A stretch of 64,000 bases of DNA from Sarcomyxa edulis (Eukaryota; Basidiomycota; Agaricomycetes; Agaricales; Mycenaceae), in NCBI GenBank assembly GCA_009761415.1, contig QUOL01000001.1, positions 1,054,001 through 1,118,000 of the forward strand. The letters run 5' to 3'. Below are positions 45,301 to 57,471 of the stretch, in pieces. The first letter of the stretch is position 1. Every line of letters starts with the position of its first letter. The notes beneath the pieces were generated by a model, which saw only the letters and a program-made list of their open reading frames with translations, did no database searches and had not been told where the DNA came from. Both the position numbers and the translations under genes were made by a program.

Positions 45301-47170
45301 GGAGGTTGTAAATGTCGTGAAGGATGCCGCAGAAGTGGCAGTTGACATGCCAGAAGTGGCCTCACTGAGATCGAGTGGGGGGTCATTAGGTCGGATGGCG
45401 AGATTGTTCAAGAAGCGATTCAAGCGAGTCGAACGATATGAGGGTGATATTGGTGATGCCTGTGACTGAATGGCTTGCTTCATCGACTCTATCTCTTCCT
45501 CAAATTCTACTTTCGGGACTAGGACGAGTCAATAAGCGCGTCAAAAATCCAAGATTCAACATACATGTTTGTTGATTGGGAACGTAGGCCGACCATCTGG
45601 ACTCGCACCAAAAAGACTTGAGATACAGGTGACTTTGCAGCTCATCGACTAGAACTTCGCGTAAGGCCTATGTATATCTTAAGAGTTGCTAAATGTTGAT
45701 CGGAAGCTGAGGACGAACCGTTTCCTGTCCATTCAAATAACCACGCAAGTCGGAGACAGCCCCGATCTCAAGCATATCTGGTTTGTTGATCATTTTCAAG
45801 CTCCTTATAAGAAGCACGGACGCCTGAAGAAGACGTTTTTCCGACATGAGACTTTCAAGTAGATCTGGGACTGCTTTGAGATGCTCCCTGTGAAGATACA
45901 ACAAATAATCAAGACGCAAGTCATACTCTGAAGTACAGAAACAAACATTTGGTCCAATAGGCGGATCATTTCTTCGAGGGTTTGACCTCTGGACCAAAGC
46001 TGTACAAGGTCAGCGCGCTTGCTACCCAATGCGTCTTTGGCTTCCTGAAGTGCGGTGCGGGCTTCGCCTATTTGTGTCTGAGTCGACCCTAGATGAGAGA
46101 GAAGAGACGCGTGATGCGGTAAGGAGGCATTGAAGGCTTGGTAGTGTTCTGATTTCAAAGAGCAATATGCAGGTTTGAGCATAACTGACACCATGGAGAT
46201 CCCTGCCAATAAAGACACGCACTATCGACAGAACCCTTGAGGGCTTTAGAGAGCATGTCTTTTGTCCTACGAAATGCGTTCATATCCCTTCCAAGTGATG
46301 AATCGTCGAGGAGTTGAAGGGCCAAATCCACATTGTTGAACTGATTGAGGGACTAAATGCTAAGATCTCGCAGCATAAACATCCATGATTGTAGTACTCA
46401 CGTCTGTTTCAATGACAAAGTCCCATTCATCCTTAATCTCGTCCAAGATGGCTGAAAGGAAAACAGTCAAGCTAAAGTGAGTTCTCCGGTCGGAAGATGG
46501 CTTGCATACCATCAATATCTCCCGCTCGCGCCTTGCCATTGGCACGCCGTCCTGTTACTTTGTCTCTGATACGCTGCTGTCTCACTTTCTCTGCCTCGAT
46601 CTCTTTCTGTCGGTCTCTCTGGTACTCCATTTCGTCACTCCCATTGGTCATTGTACGTTTTCTGGCACCAGCAGATTGAAACGCGGACATGACAGACGAT
46701 ATAGCGACCGGGGTGGTAGTTTCCGTCTCCTCGGAGGGTGCACTCCTCATTCTCGCAGGCTGAGGCCGAGATTTGCCAGGAGTGTTCGGATTACTGGTTC
46801 CACCACCCCGAGAACGAAAAGGCTGAGAATAATCTGAACGTGTAGTCATGATACTGTCTCGATAATTATCTCGAGAGGAAGATGAAGTCCTTTCGGATTC
46901 GGAGTACTCGGATACACGACTTCTGAGCTCTGATCTTTGAGGTCGTGATGGACCGCCTGGAGCAGTATTTGGAATACCTCTAGGCGAGCTAGATAATATA
47001 GAACTGTTACTAGGCGTGGTAGGTCTTGAAGGAGGGCGAGCTATCTGAAGAGGCCTAGTTGTAGAAGGGCCACCTGGTGCTGAGAAGGGTACGTTAGAAG
47101 GAGGAATGTTTCCATTATTGAGAGAAGGAGATTGAGCACGACGTGTTGGAAATGGAGGTGCCCGAGACAT
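42359..47170 (-). CDS. SEC8: Exocyst complex subunit Sec8 (Exo84 partner; EXOC4)
   Basis: Large subunit of the exocyst, which tethers secretory vesicles at hyphal tips and septa. The start at 47170 gives MSRAPPFPTRRAQSPS and a long Ser/Pro/Arg-rich disordered N-terminus. The Sec8 core then reads DAILDEIKDEWDFVIETD and FNNVDLALQLLDDSSLG, then RTKDMLSKALKGSVDKHYQA, SLPHHASLLSHLGSTQTQIG, and GSKRADLVQLWSRGQTLEEM. Next are SEKRLLQASVLLIRSLKMI, and ALREVLVDELQSHLYLKSFW across an intron. The C-terminal helical region ends LFTFDEYQTMLNLQCGV, then DRNYSMYMIDLHGLELG. About 15 short introns interrupt it. Not every boundary was placed to the base, so length is estimated at about 1150-1200 residues. Confidence 0.9.
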
Positions 47171-47229
47171 GAAAGTTGGTGTCACACCTGGTGTTGAACG
47201 TTTCCGTTCAAGTTCCTGTTTCGATTTAT
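47171..47229. promoter_or_regulatory. Very short divergent gap Sec8 / LDAH-like
   Basis: 59 bases between the two divergent start codons, so the promoters must overlap the 5' coding ends or one start is misplaced. An in-frame extension of the plus ORF to 47176 exists but has no ATG. Confidence 0.5.
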
Positions 47230-48380
47230 ATGGCTAATCTTCCTTCTTTCCTTCAACCACTCCACGACTCTCAAGCAGATTTACCCTACAGAAATGCCGT
47301 ATTTCCTCACAAACACCCATTGGCACCAACACATGCTATGTGGTGGCCTGCACAAAATGAGCTAGACACCGTCCTACTTTTTATTCCTGGCAAGCACACG
47401 ACTGCGCAGACGGGAGCAATAATCTGACGATATTCTCCATGCCAGGAAACCCGGGTCTGCTAGGGTTTTACACTCCATTTCTGTCTGCGATACATAACAA
47501 AGACACTGCGGGAGGATTAGCCATTCTCGCTCATGCTCATATCGGTCATACCCCGAGCATCAGCGGGGACTCCTCCAGGTGTGATCTTACACTTCAAGTT
47601 GAGAGTGCTATAGAAACGTTCGACGCTATAAAGTCTGCTTTTGGGCTGGATGTCAAAGTCGTGATAGTAGGCCATAGTGTCGGTGCGTGGGTCACTTTGC
47701 AGGTACGTGATATCAATTGGCAAACATCATGATCTCTCACCCGTATCTTTAGGTTCTGAAGGCGAGACAAGAAAAAGTAGCCGCAGTGTTTCTACTGTTT
47801 CCAACTGTCTGTCACATTGCCAAGACACCAAACGGTCGCCATCTATCAGTGAGACCGCGCCAGTTTATCATGTTGGATCCTAAACGCTGAATACAACAAA
47901 GTGGCTCTTCCGCTCGCCTATGCCTATCCTTGTCTCTTCGATCTCTCGGCTAACTCGTCTTCTTCCGACGCGACTGCTTTCCGTTCTATTCCGTTCCTGG
48001 CCACTACCTCAAGTGCTTGTTCTACGATCCCTTTTGCATTCACCATCGTCGGTTTACGCATCTCTCACCATGGCAAATGATGAGATGAACATCATTCAAG
48101 ATCTTGATGTTGCTCTTCTAGATGCGCATAAGCATCGCCTATCCATATATCTCGCAGAGGAGGATGATTGGGTTGGAGAACAAAGAGAGGTCTTGTTACG
48201 AGCATTTGAAGCAGACCCAGGGTCTGTGCGGGTGGTACATGGACACTTGGATATTCCGCATGCTTTTTGTATCAGTAGGTGTCGAGTCTTACGCGTCTTT
48301 GCTCACTCCTGATAAGTTTTGCAGATCATGGAGAACAAGTTGCAGAGCAATGTCACAAGTGGCTTCAGCACATGTCATAG
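47230..48380 (+). CDS. Lipid-droplet-associated serine hydrolase (LDAH family)
   Basis: Alpha/beta hydrolase. Exons 47230-47389, 47446-47702, 47753-47848, 47902-48274, 48325-48380 give 313 residues. Family motifs are LLFIPGNPGLLGFYTPFL (the oxyanion loop, split by intron 1), nucleophile elbow VVIVGHSVGAW (GxSxG), LLFPTVCHIAKTPNGRHLS, and a late His region RVVHGHLDIPHAFC with NHGEQVAEQCHKWL. The first intron has a GC donor (TG|GCAAGC); the reading frame demands it. An in-frame stop in the raw strand at 47879 is inside the third intron (47849-47901). LDAH proteins sit on lipid droplets; substrates remain debated. Confidence 0.9.
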
Positions 48381-48578
48381 ATAGCAGTACATTTTACTTC
48401 TCAATCTTCTCATCTTGATATCCATATGTCCTAGTTAGATATCATATCAAGACTCACCTTAGACTGAGCCATGGTCACCATGGACGCGCCGTCTTTCGAC
48501 GCGTGTGTGACTCGTGTGACAGTATATAATTTAGATCACGCTCGTATTTGCAACCCACCAAGAAACTTTTGTAAACCC

Positions 48579-51500
48579 ATGTCTGAGCCACCGTCAGACC
48601 CTCGACTTCTTTTCACACCGAGTCCTGAAAAGACCAAAAAGACTTCTACCAACAGTCCAGCTCCTAGTGGTTCTTCGGACCCGAAGCCTGTGACTCCCCC
48701 CAGACTGAAGCCACGCACTAGCACTTCTCGTCTAGAGGTCTTCATCGATCCACCATCTCTTTCTTCCGAAGATAGAAAGCAATATAAAGACCTTGCACCC
48801 GAGAAGACGCTCACATCGATGCCTCCTTTGAACGAAATCATTGGGGAGTACGACGACGGAAAAAAATTGTATTACTATGCGCGTTATGAAGGAGGCATTG
48901 CACACAAGGTTCGTAGATGATGTGTCGATGACTCTTGATTTCACATTCGTTTGACGCGTCTTTCATCGCAGTATTCTTCCAAGGATATCTATGCGCATTA
49001 CAGTGACATTCTGAAGGAATATGGTGCGTTGTTCGGTACAGTCTTCTCCATAGACGTCTAATTTACGCGTTTTGGCAGAGCGCAAGAAGAAAGCAGGCAC
49101 ACTAGAAAGTTTCGACCCCAATGCTCACTACGTTCATCCAAACTCACGCGTCAAATTAATGCTAAACCTCACCGCTAAGCGGGACCCTATCAAAGCAACT
49201 TATTTCTATTCGCGGTCAAAGAAATCCAGTGCAGACTCCGATGAGGTTCCTGATTCCCAAGAAGAGAACGAGGATGAGGAGAATGACAGTCACGAAGGAA
49301 CCGACGAGGAGGAATATGGCGACGACGAATCTCCCGTGAAAGTCCGCAGGAGCACCAGAGGAAAGGCTACCAAGTCACTTCCCTTCTCACCTAAGAAGAC
49401 GAGGTCCAAAGTGATCTATACCATCTCCGATTCTGAGGACGGGGATGGACGGGATTCTGTCGCTCCTAGGCGCTCTGGTCGCGTTCGAAAGGGGGTCAAA
49501 ATCAATCTAGACGATGACTACTCAGAGGAGGACAAGGAATCCGAGGACAGCGATGCATACGCATCGGGTCGCAAATCTAAATCCAAGGCGAAAAAGGTCA
49601 AAAAACCTCCGCGCAAAAAGGATGCTCGACCTGCGTATGGTCATGTTCGTGAGGTCGCCGAACTCGCTTATGATGTTGACTCGGATGATGAAAGCAGTCA
49701 GCTCAGGGCTCACAGAGACATGTGCGAAAAATGTCACCAAGGACCTGCCCATCGATTATTGGTGGAAAATAAGACGAAGCCTAAAGGACGCAAAAGGAGA
49801 AAAACGTCCGACGACGAGTTCGAAGAGTCGGGGAACGAAGAGGAGCGGATTGCTGCACTTGGCGGTTGGGTACGATGGTGCGAGATTAATCACTCTTAGT
49901 GCATGCTATCAACTAATATTGACGTCACGGATATCAGTCTCAAATGCCCTGTCACTGCCCACTGGCGCTGTTTAGCCAGTACGCAGCGTGACGAAATCCT
50001 CAAAGCTGCTAGAGATAAAGATAGGGAAGTCTGGCGCGCTACCCAATCCAAGAGCGATCTCTTTGACGAAGACGGAAAACCGAAACCGAACAAGGACGAG
50101 CCAGGGAAGAGGCCCGGTCTCGATGTGTACGAGACCACCGAATTCATATGCGGATCGTGTATGAAAGGTGGAGTTTGCATGGGCTGCATGGGGACAGCTC
50201 TCGAACCGGATACTAGCTTGCAAGCGAAAGACGATTCAGCAAAGTTGTCGGGGCTGGCTAAACCAGACGCATCCGGCACCGGAGAATCTTCATCAGCCAC
50301 AAATGGTGACATCGAAATGGCAGATGGGACCCAGATTCTCGCGCCCCCTTCTCGGGCACCTTCGCCTGAAGATACGAGTTCGTCTGCGCTTTTGTTTCGA
50401 TGTCTTACTTGCAAGCGTCTTGCCCATTACGAGCATTTGCCCCCTCCAACACCGAACGCGACCACTTCAGAGATAGCTCATTATTATCAAGTCACCTGCA
50501 ATTGGTTGTGCGCAGATTGTGTTTCGTATCAATATCCTTTGGACAAGATTATCGCTTGGCGTCCTTATCCTGCCAATGCTGTCGACCCTCCCCGTCCGAA
50601 GGGCGAACCGCCGAACTATAAACTCCCTCTTCCTAGAGAGTACCTTGTGAAATGGGCGGATAGAGGATATCGTCGTGTCCAATGGGTCCCGCACATGTAT
50701 TTAGTTTCTACCCACCCAGCGAAGTTGAAGAATTTCTTGGCAGGTGGTACAAAAGTGCAGCTCTTGGCAGAACCTGTGGATGACGAAACTGTTGTTTTGG
50801 CCAACGGGGATAACTCTTCGGCGCCTGACTTCGAGATTGTTGCAGAAGAATCTCGAGAGTCGTCCACTAAACCTCAACCGAAGACGCCCGCTCTGCCCTC
50901 GGATGCGATTCCAGATGCTGAACGCAGAATTCCACTTGGTTGGAAGACTATTGATCGAGTGTTAGATCTACAGCTCTGGAAAACTCGACCGATGCAGTCT
51001 AAAAAGGCGAAAGGGAAACGGAGGCAGATTGTTGTTAATGATGAGGACGAGGATGAAATCATCGATGCAGCGTTTGAGAAAGGTGAAGAACCCGATTCCT
51101 CTTATCTGGAGTCCGTCAATGAGTACGAGGCGCGGACGAAACGTAAATTCGGCATGGAGTGCATCAATCAGGTCGTCTGGGTGTATATCAAGTGGGACGA
51201 TCTAGGTTACGATGAAGGTAAGTACAGAAGTGGCGGTTCTTTTTTTGTGACCTACGTCTGATTCAATTGTCTTTCCAAAGCAACCTGGGACTCCCCCCCG
51301 CGCGAGAACGGGTTTGGATACTCTGCCTTCCTAATAGCCCTCGAGCGATTTATTATCTCTCGAACTGTGACTGTTCCTAGGGTGCCCTCCGGGATGAAGC
51401 TGAAATCTATGCGAAAGGATGGTGATTACAAGAAATACGTGCTCAGAGATGCGGCCGATTTAGATCTTGGGCAAGATCCTAAACTGAAGCTCATGCCGTT

Positions 51501-54500
51501 CCAGGTAAACACATTGTTCCTATTCAATCTTTTTTGTGCTAATGCGTACGTCTATACCAGGTCGATGGTTTCAACTGGTTATGCAGCAATTGGTGGGACC
51601 TTCAGCACTGCATCCTTGCCGACGAGATGGGTCTTGTACGTTCTTATTTGGTTCATACTCCATATAGAGCTTTGGACTTACTCTATCTTTGTTATACAGG
51701 GAAAGACGGTACAGATAGCAACCTTCATCGGAAGACTTGTCAAAGACTGGAAGGCCTTTCCGGCTCTTGTCGTTGTTCCCAACTCGACTATCACCAATTG
51801 GGTCCGTGAGTTCACAAGATGGGCGCCCAACCTGCGAGTTGTTCCTTTTTACGGCGAAGCCAAGGCGCGCGACGTTATCAAGAAATTTGAACTGAACCAC
51901 GACAAGAAACAACAAAACACCACAGGCGCCAAGTATCATGTCTTGGTTACCACGTATGAGGCCCTATTGAACCCGAAAGACTTCACTTCTGTCTTTAAGA
52001 ATCAACCACGTTGGGAAGTATTGGTCATTGACGAAGGTCAACGCCGTAAGTAATTGACGCTGATGATCAATGTTTCTGTGCTGACCATCTCGTCCTCTTA
52101 GTCAAAAGCGACACTAGTCTTCTTTTCAAGAAATTGAACGAATTGAATTCCATCCATAGGATTATCATGACGGGGGTGAGTTGAATCGATAGCTTTTCAT
52201 TTTGCCTTTCGCGCACTGACATCAATCAGACGCCTTTGAATAACAATATGCGGGAGCTTTTCAATCTGATGAATTTCCTGGATCCCGAGAATTGGAGCGA
52301 CTTGGAAGCCTTGGAAAAGGAACACGAAGAGCTCACAGAAGAATTGGTGAAAGTGTTACATAACCGCCTGCGCCCTTACTTTTTACGCCGAATCAAGAGT
52401 GAAGTGCTCCAACTGCCTCCCAAGGCGAGTCGCATAATGCATATAACATTAAGATTTGCATACTTACTATATGTTCAACTTTAGAACGAAGTCATCGTTC
52501 CCGTCTCGATGGCACCTCTCCAACGAGAGATTTACCGATCGATTCTCAGTAAACGCTCTTCAGTACATTCTTGATTTATGTAAATATTGACATGATGTGT
52601 AGGCCACAATCTGGAGATTCTGAACGGTCTGGCCCAGCCATCAGATTCTAAGGTTGCCGGACAGCCTAAAGCAAGGATCAATAATGTATTGATGCAGTTG
52701 CGCAAGTGAGTTCTCATACTTGCTTATAAATATCCGTCTTGATAAATCACGTAGATGTCTCCAACATCCGTACCTTTACGCTGAGGATATTGAACCACGC
52801 GGTTTAGGAAAGGAAGAAACGCACGAGAAGCTGATCGATGGTAGCGCGAAGCTGCGTTTGCTTAAAACCCTTCTCCCGAAGCTGAAAGCTCGAGGTCATC
52901 GTGTTCTACTCTTCAGTCAGGTAAGGTGATAATTGTTTCGACGTTGAAGATGAACTCATAGGTTTCAGTTTGTCATTGCACTCGACGTAATCGAAGACTT
53001 CCTCAATGGTGAAGGGCTCAAATATCTGCGTCTTGTAAGTCTCACTTTTGGTCACAAAACTGCGTCACTCATTACTTGAATCAGGACGGTAATACAAAAG
53101 GAACGGACAGGCAAAAGGGTATGGACGAGTTCAATCGTCCGGGCTCGGATGTTTTCATCTATCTTTTGACTACTCGTGCGGGGGTTAGTCTTTCCTTCTA
53201 AGCCGCGTATGCATGCTTGCTGATCTTGTGCGTCACAGGGTGTTGGTATCAATCTATTCGTAGGGTCTTTTACTTAGCAGTGCATGTTGCATAACCTGAC
53301 TCTCGTATTTGCAGAGCGCAGATACTGTCATTATATTTGATCCCGATTTCAATCCTCATCAGGTATGTCCCAAAGTATAAAAGACTTCTTTTCAAACTAA
53401 CTACTCGTTGACCAGGATTTGCAAGTAAGGAGCGCCCAAATTGATCTCATTGCGTCCTACTAATGCTTTCATGTACAGGCGATCGCACGTGCCTATCGCT
53501 ATGGCCAACAAAAGACATGTTTAGTATTCAAACTCATGGTCAAAGACTCTGCGGAAGGTAAGTCATTAGAAGGCGTTCCTAACTCTGACAGCAACTCACC
53601 TTTTTGTAGAGCGAATCGTTCAAGTCGGGAAGAAGAAACTAGTACTCGACCATCTTATTGTTCAGAAGATGGACGACGACGACGACTCAGCCGGAGAGAA
53701 CGTCCAGTCTATTCTGACCTTTGGCGCCAAAGCCCTCTTCGAAGCAGAGGAAGGTGCTCGGGACATCATATGTACGATCCCCTTTCGTCGGGTTACTTAG
53801 ATACCCCACTGATCTCCGTTTCTATATAGACACGGACCAGGATATTGACAAACTGATCGAAAGGACCGAAAAAGAGGGCGATCAGCAAGAAACCGTTAAG
53901 GAAGGTGGTCTCTCCTTTGCGTTCGCTAAGATATGGGCAGCCGACAAAGACTCGTTGGAGGAAGTGGAAGATGAGGTGCCTGAGGGTCAAGAGGACTCCT
54001 GGGCTCAAACATTGCAGCGCATCACCGCTGAACGTGAGAAGGCTCAGATTCAAGAGGTCGCATTAGCAGGGCGTGGAGCTCGCCGTAAAGCGGCCATGAA
54101 AACCCAGGTAGCATCTCATTCTCTAGTGTTCGATGGATCCTCGTTGGCTGATCACCACCAAATAGCATCTGTACTTGGATGGCGACACTCCTGTCAAGCC
54201 GAAAAAGTCACACAAGAAAGGTTCAAAAACCACCTCTCTACAATCAGAGGGGTCCGCCTATTCTGGCTCGGACGCTGGGTCAGACGGAGATCCTAGTGAC
54301 GCTACCGCCGACTTGACACCCGAAGAGCTGTCCGCTTTGAAAGAGAAATTATCAACAGACAAAGTTCCCGTACCTCAGCGCAAGGCTGGTTTGGTGTCCC
54401 CTCCGAAAAGGCATTCGTCCGCAAAAGACCACACTCCTCTCAATTCTATCCAGAATTACGATAAACACGATACACCTGAGTTATGTGGTCTATGTGGTAC

Positions 54501-55501
54501 ATTCCACGGGGACGCTCCAGGAGATTGTCCGATGACTGACAAATCAGAGAATCTCGTTGCATATCGAGAGATGTTGATGCTTCATGCAGAGTATGAGACG
54601 AGAGAAGACCGAGTACGTTAAAAAAAATCTGTCTACTATTGTCAAGTGCTGACTCCTTATACATAGCTCAAAGCCATCGACGCTATTGAAAAGATTCTCC
54701 TCAAACGCGGTCACATCCACCTTATAACCGGCCAACCGCTCCATTTTGTAGAGAGAGCCTCTGTCATTGCACCACCGAAACGCGTCAAGCCACCCGCCAA
54801 GCCACGACCATCGGCTCAAGCTTCGATTTCCTCGGAACCGGCATCCAATGTTGCAGGACCCTCGAAGCGAGCGTCTTCTCCTCCACTCCCTGAAGGACCG
54901 GCAAAGAAGCAGAAGACATTTCCGGAGCCCCACTCCTCGTTACCCATCTCTGGCTTCCCACCAGTATCGAGGCGAAATTCCACACCTATCATGTCCAATG
55001 GGGCTCCTCTAGTCAGCGAGCCACCGAAGAAGAAGAAAAGAAAATCTACTAGTTCTGCTACGGCCCAACTTCTTGCCATGACATCCGCTATGAAACCTCG
55101 CAGCCCATCGCCAGTTGCTGGCCCTTCCAAGCGCGCTCCATCGCCAACCATATTACCTGATGAGTCGACGAAGAAAAAGGCCAAGCAAACATCAGGCCCT
55201 GGGTGTTCCGTATGCGGCCAAGGTCACCACTTGCTCAAAAAGTGCCCTATGATCATGATAGGTCCCAAGAGGTATGCGTGTTCACCAGTCCCAGCGGTGT
55301 CACTCCAGACTAAATCGAATTTGACACAGCACTGCGAAAGAAATAGCAAGGCTTGAGAACGATCCTGAGAAGATTGAGACCGTGAATACGCTACGCAAAA
55401 TATTAGAGAAGCAGGAGAAGAGGATAAGGAAAGAAGCGCCTGCACCTAAACCTGCCAAAGCAGTCGAGGCTAGCTCAGACGCAATTGAGATCAGCGATTA
55501 G
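48579..55501 (+). CDS. CHD/Mi-2 (Mit1-like) chromatin-remodelling ATPase
   Basis: Nuclear SNF2-family remodeller of about 2000 residues. The start at 48579 gives MSEPPSDPRLLFTPSPEK. The N-terminal part is acidic and basic by turns (EENEDEENDSHEGTDEEEYG). PHD-like zinc fingers follow (CEKCHQ, WVRCLKCPVTAHWRCLA, FICGSCMKGGVCMGCMG, LLFRCLTCKRLAHYEHL, NWLCADC). A chromodomain-like segment reads EYLVKWADRGYRRVQWVPHM. The ATPase has the Walker A LADEMGLGKTVQIATF split by an intron, VVPNSTITNWVREF, motif II VLVIDEGQRLKSD (DEGQ instead of DEAH), MTGTPLNNNMRELFNLMNF, RLRPYFLRRIKSEV, HRVLLFSQF, LTTRAGGVGINLFSADTVI and QAIARAYRYGQQ. The tail carries two CCHC-like knuckles (CGLCGTFHGDAPGDCPM; CSVCGQGHHLLKKCPM) and basic patches. 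It has about 18 introns. Confidence 0.92.
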
Positions 55502-55862
55502 CCTGACGAGCATAGATTTTGAAGACATTTTCTGACTAGCGTACGCCAGCAGCACTATAAAATACCCGTAGAACCTGTAATTACTATACATACTGAATCT
55601 GTATAATAGGTCGCATACTCTAGTACTTCCAGCTCTAAACTTACACATACACATCTCTTGCATACCTCTTTGACGCGACGCGCGTAAATTCCAGGATTTC
55701 CGGAATAGGCAAATCGGCTTCCTCTTTTGTCGAATTACGTATGAAGCACGTTGTCTCCTAAGTATTTGATTTGCCTTCACGCGTTCAAGAAACGTCGAAA
55801 CAACGTTACTTTTTTTTCGTGCCTTTCTCGTCGTGCAATCTACCCATAATACACTTACAATC
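55502..55862. promoter_or_regulatory. Intergenic upstream of the RNase III-like gene
   Basis: 361 bases, AT-rich, with an 8-T run at 55810-55817 and a CT-rich leader before the start at 55863. The minus-strand ORF 55475-55942 overlaps both genes and shows no family features. Confidence 0.4.
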
Positions 55863-57017
55863 ATGAAGATATTCCAAGCAGATGCATCCACGTCTACTCC
55901 CGCCGTTTCAATCAAGCGACCTCGTTCGCCGACCCCAAACAACGATGCACTCCTCGAGGCTCATTCTGATAAACCTAACATCCCTAGGCTTAATGGCGTT
56001 GAACTGATCCTGCAAGTTTTCACTCACAAGTCACTTCGACGTCCTGATGTCGATCCTAATGCCGATCTCTATGATAATGAGCGATTATCGGACCTCGGTG
56101 AAAAGGTATTAGTAGCTGCAGTAACTCATTGCCTCTTCAACAAACGCCCGATTCTGACAGTTGGAGAGATGACGGTAAGTTCTCTTTATACATTTAGAAC
56201 TCAAAAAGAGATCTGACCACTCTTCAGGCTCATAAACAAAGAATTCTAAGTGACGCCAATCTCGAACGTTGGGCGATTATGTATGGCCTCAAGGAAAAAC
56301 TACGATGTCATCCCGATGTTTTCCCTTTGTTGTCTACTCCCGAGGTACTCTTTCTTCGACCCCATTGGAAAATTTATCCTCGATCCGGATCCTGACTAGG
56401 GTACAGGCAGCTCGTCTGGTATTTGATGCATACACAGCTGGTGTATACCTGGAAAGTGGCATGAGGCCTATTCATCGTTGGATGGACCAGCTTATACGAC
56501 AGCTCGACGGTCAACATTTTCGTTCTGCACCGCGACCCCCGATAATTTCTCTAGATCTTCCTCCACCCTCCAAAAAAGCCAAGGTCGAACCAGAGTCTCG
56601 CGTCCCTATTTTCTTTGCATCCCAGCCCCCGTCCCCGAAATTACCGAATCCTCTGACTCCCGCACAACCAGACTTGCCATTTTTACCATTCTTCAATCAG
56701 GCGGCATCAAATCGACGAGTGAAAGTGGAATATTTTACTGAGTTTCTCGGGCCTGTGCACGCCGGACAGTGGACAGTGAAGTGTGTTGGTAAGCCCGATC
56801 ACGGTCAACTACTTACATCATGACGAAGTTGACCGGCTTCTTTTGAACTCTACAGTGAATGGGTTACAGAAAGGCGTGGGTACGGGTGGGACCAAGCAGA
56901 CAGCAAAGGAATTGGCCGCGCGCCAGGCTTATCATGCTATGGGTTGGTCCCCGAGTAAGTCCTCGACTTGAAATGGCGACATTTTGATCTCATATCTCTC
57001 GTTTTGCAGGCGGATGA
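55863..57017 (+). CDS. RNase III-domain plus dsRBD protein with altered catalytic residues
   Basis: Exons 55863-56174, 56228-56344, 56407-56788, 56856-56954, 57010-57017 give 305 residues; reading through the last intron gives an end at 56971 instead. One RNase III domain is seen: LNGVELILQVFTHKSLRR, DNERLSDLGEKVLVAAVTH, LTVGEMTAHKQRILSD, then RLVFDAYTAGVYLESG. The family's signature is NERLEFLGD; here the catalytic Glu and Asp positions read Ser and Glu. The second site, usually DVFEA, reads LVFDA. A dsRNA-binding domain follows a Pro-rich linker: YFTEFLGPVHAGQWTVKCVV, GGTKQTAKELAARQAYHAMG. It may bind but not cut RNA. Mitochondrial ribosomal mL44-type proteins also carry inactive RNase III folds, but this sequence lacks their other marks. 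Confidence 0.82.
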
Positions 57018-57471
57018 ACCTCAGTGAGGGAGTTGTTTGACAGATGCTATTTTCTGCTGCGAGGTAGATATGGTTTAGATTCTAGCCGCACCGTGACTAG
57101 TTTGGATATCTCGGGATATGATTCCAGGAGGTTGACGTGTGTAATCTTGGTCATCCCGGCGACGGGGAATGAAATGATTTCTAAGTCGCGGGCCATGAAT
57201 GTGCCCTACGAAGTGGGCATTTGAGAGATTTTAGATGTATATCGGTAAATATCAGTCAGCGAGATACGATCCGTTGATATCACCACAAGTCGGATGTTTA
57301 GACGCGGTGACTCTGAGACTTGAGTGATTAAGGGGAAATTGACCACGTGAGAAGTGAAGTTTGCAAAACTGTGCGGCAGTGCCTAACTTAGAGCCAAGAC
57401 GCACTAAGCAGTCGTCGTCGTCGTCGTCGTCGTTCACCCCAATTCACCCTTCGAGCTCGCTGTTCGTCACA
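57018..57471. promoter_or_regulatory. Upstream region of the Rad5-like gene
   Basis: 454 bases, AT-rich in the left part; the (GTC)n microsatellite at 57411-57433 lies in the 5' leader. No other feature is recognised. Confidence 0.4.
57411..57433. repeat. Trinucleotide microsatellite (GTC)7-8
   Basis: A perfect GTC run in the leader of the Rad5-like gene, about 40 bases before its ATG. Likely length-variable between strains. Confidence 0.9.

Noticed and set aside
47849..47901. In-frame stop making the LDAH-like gene a pseudogene
   Set aside because: The stop lies in a 53-base GT-AG intron; removal restores GRHLSWLF and closes the frame.
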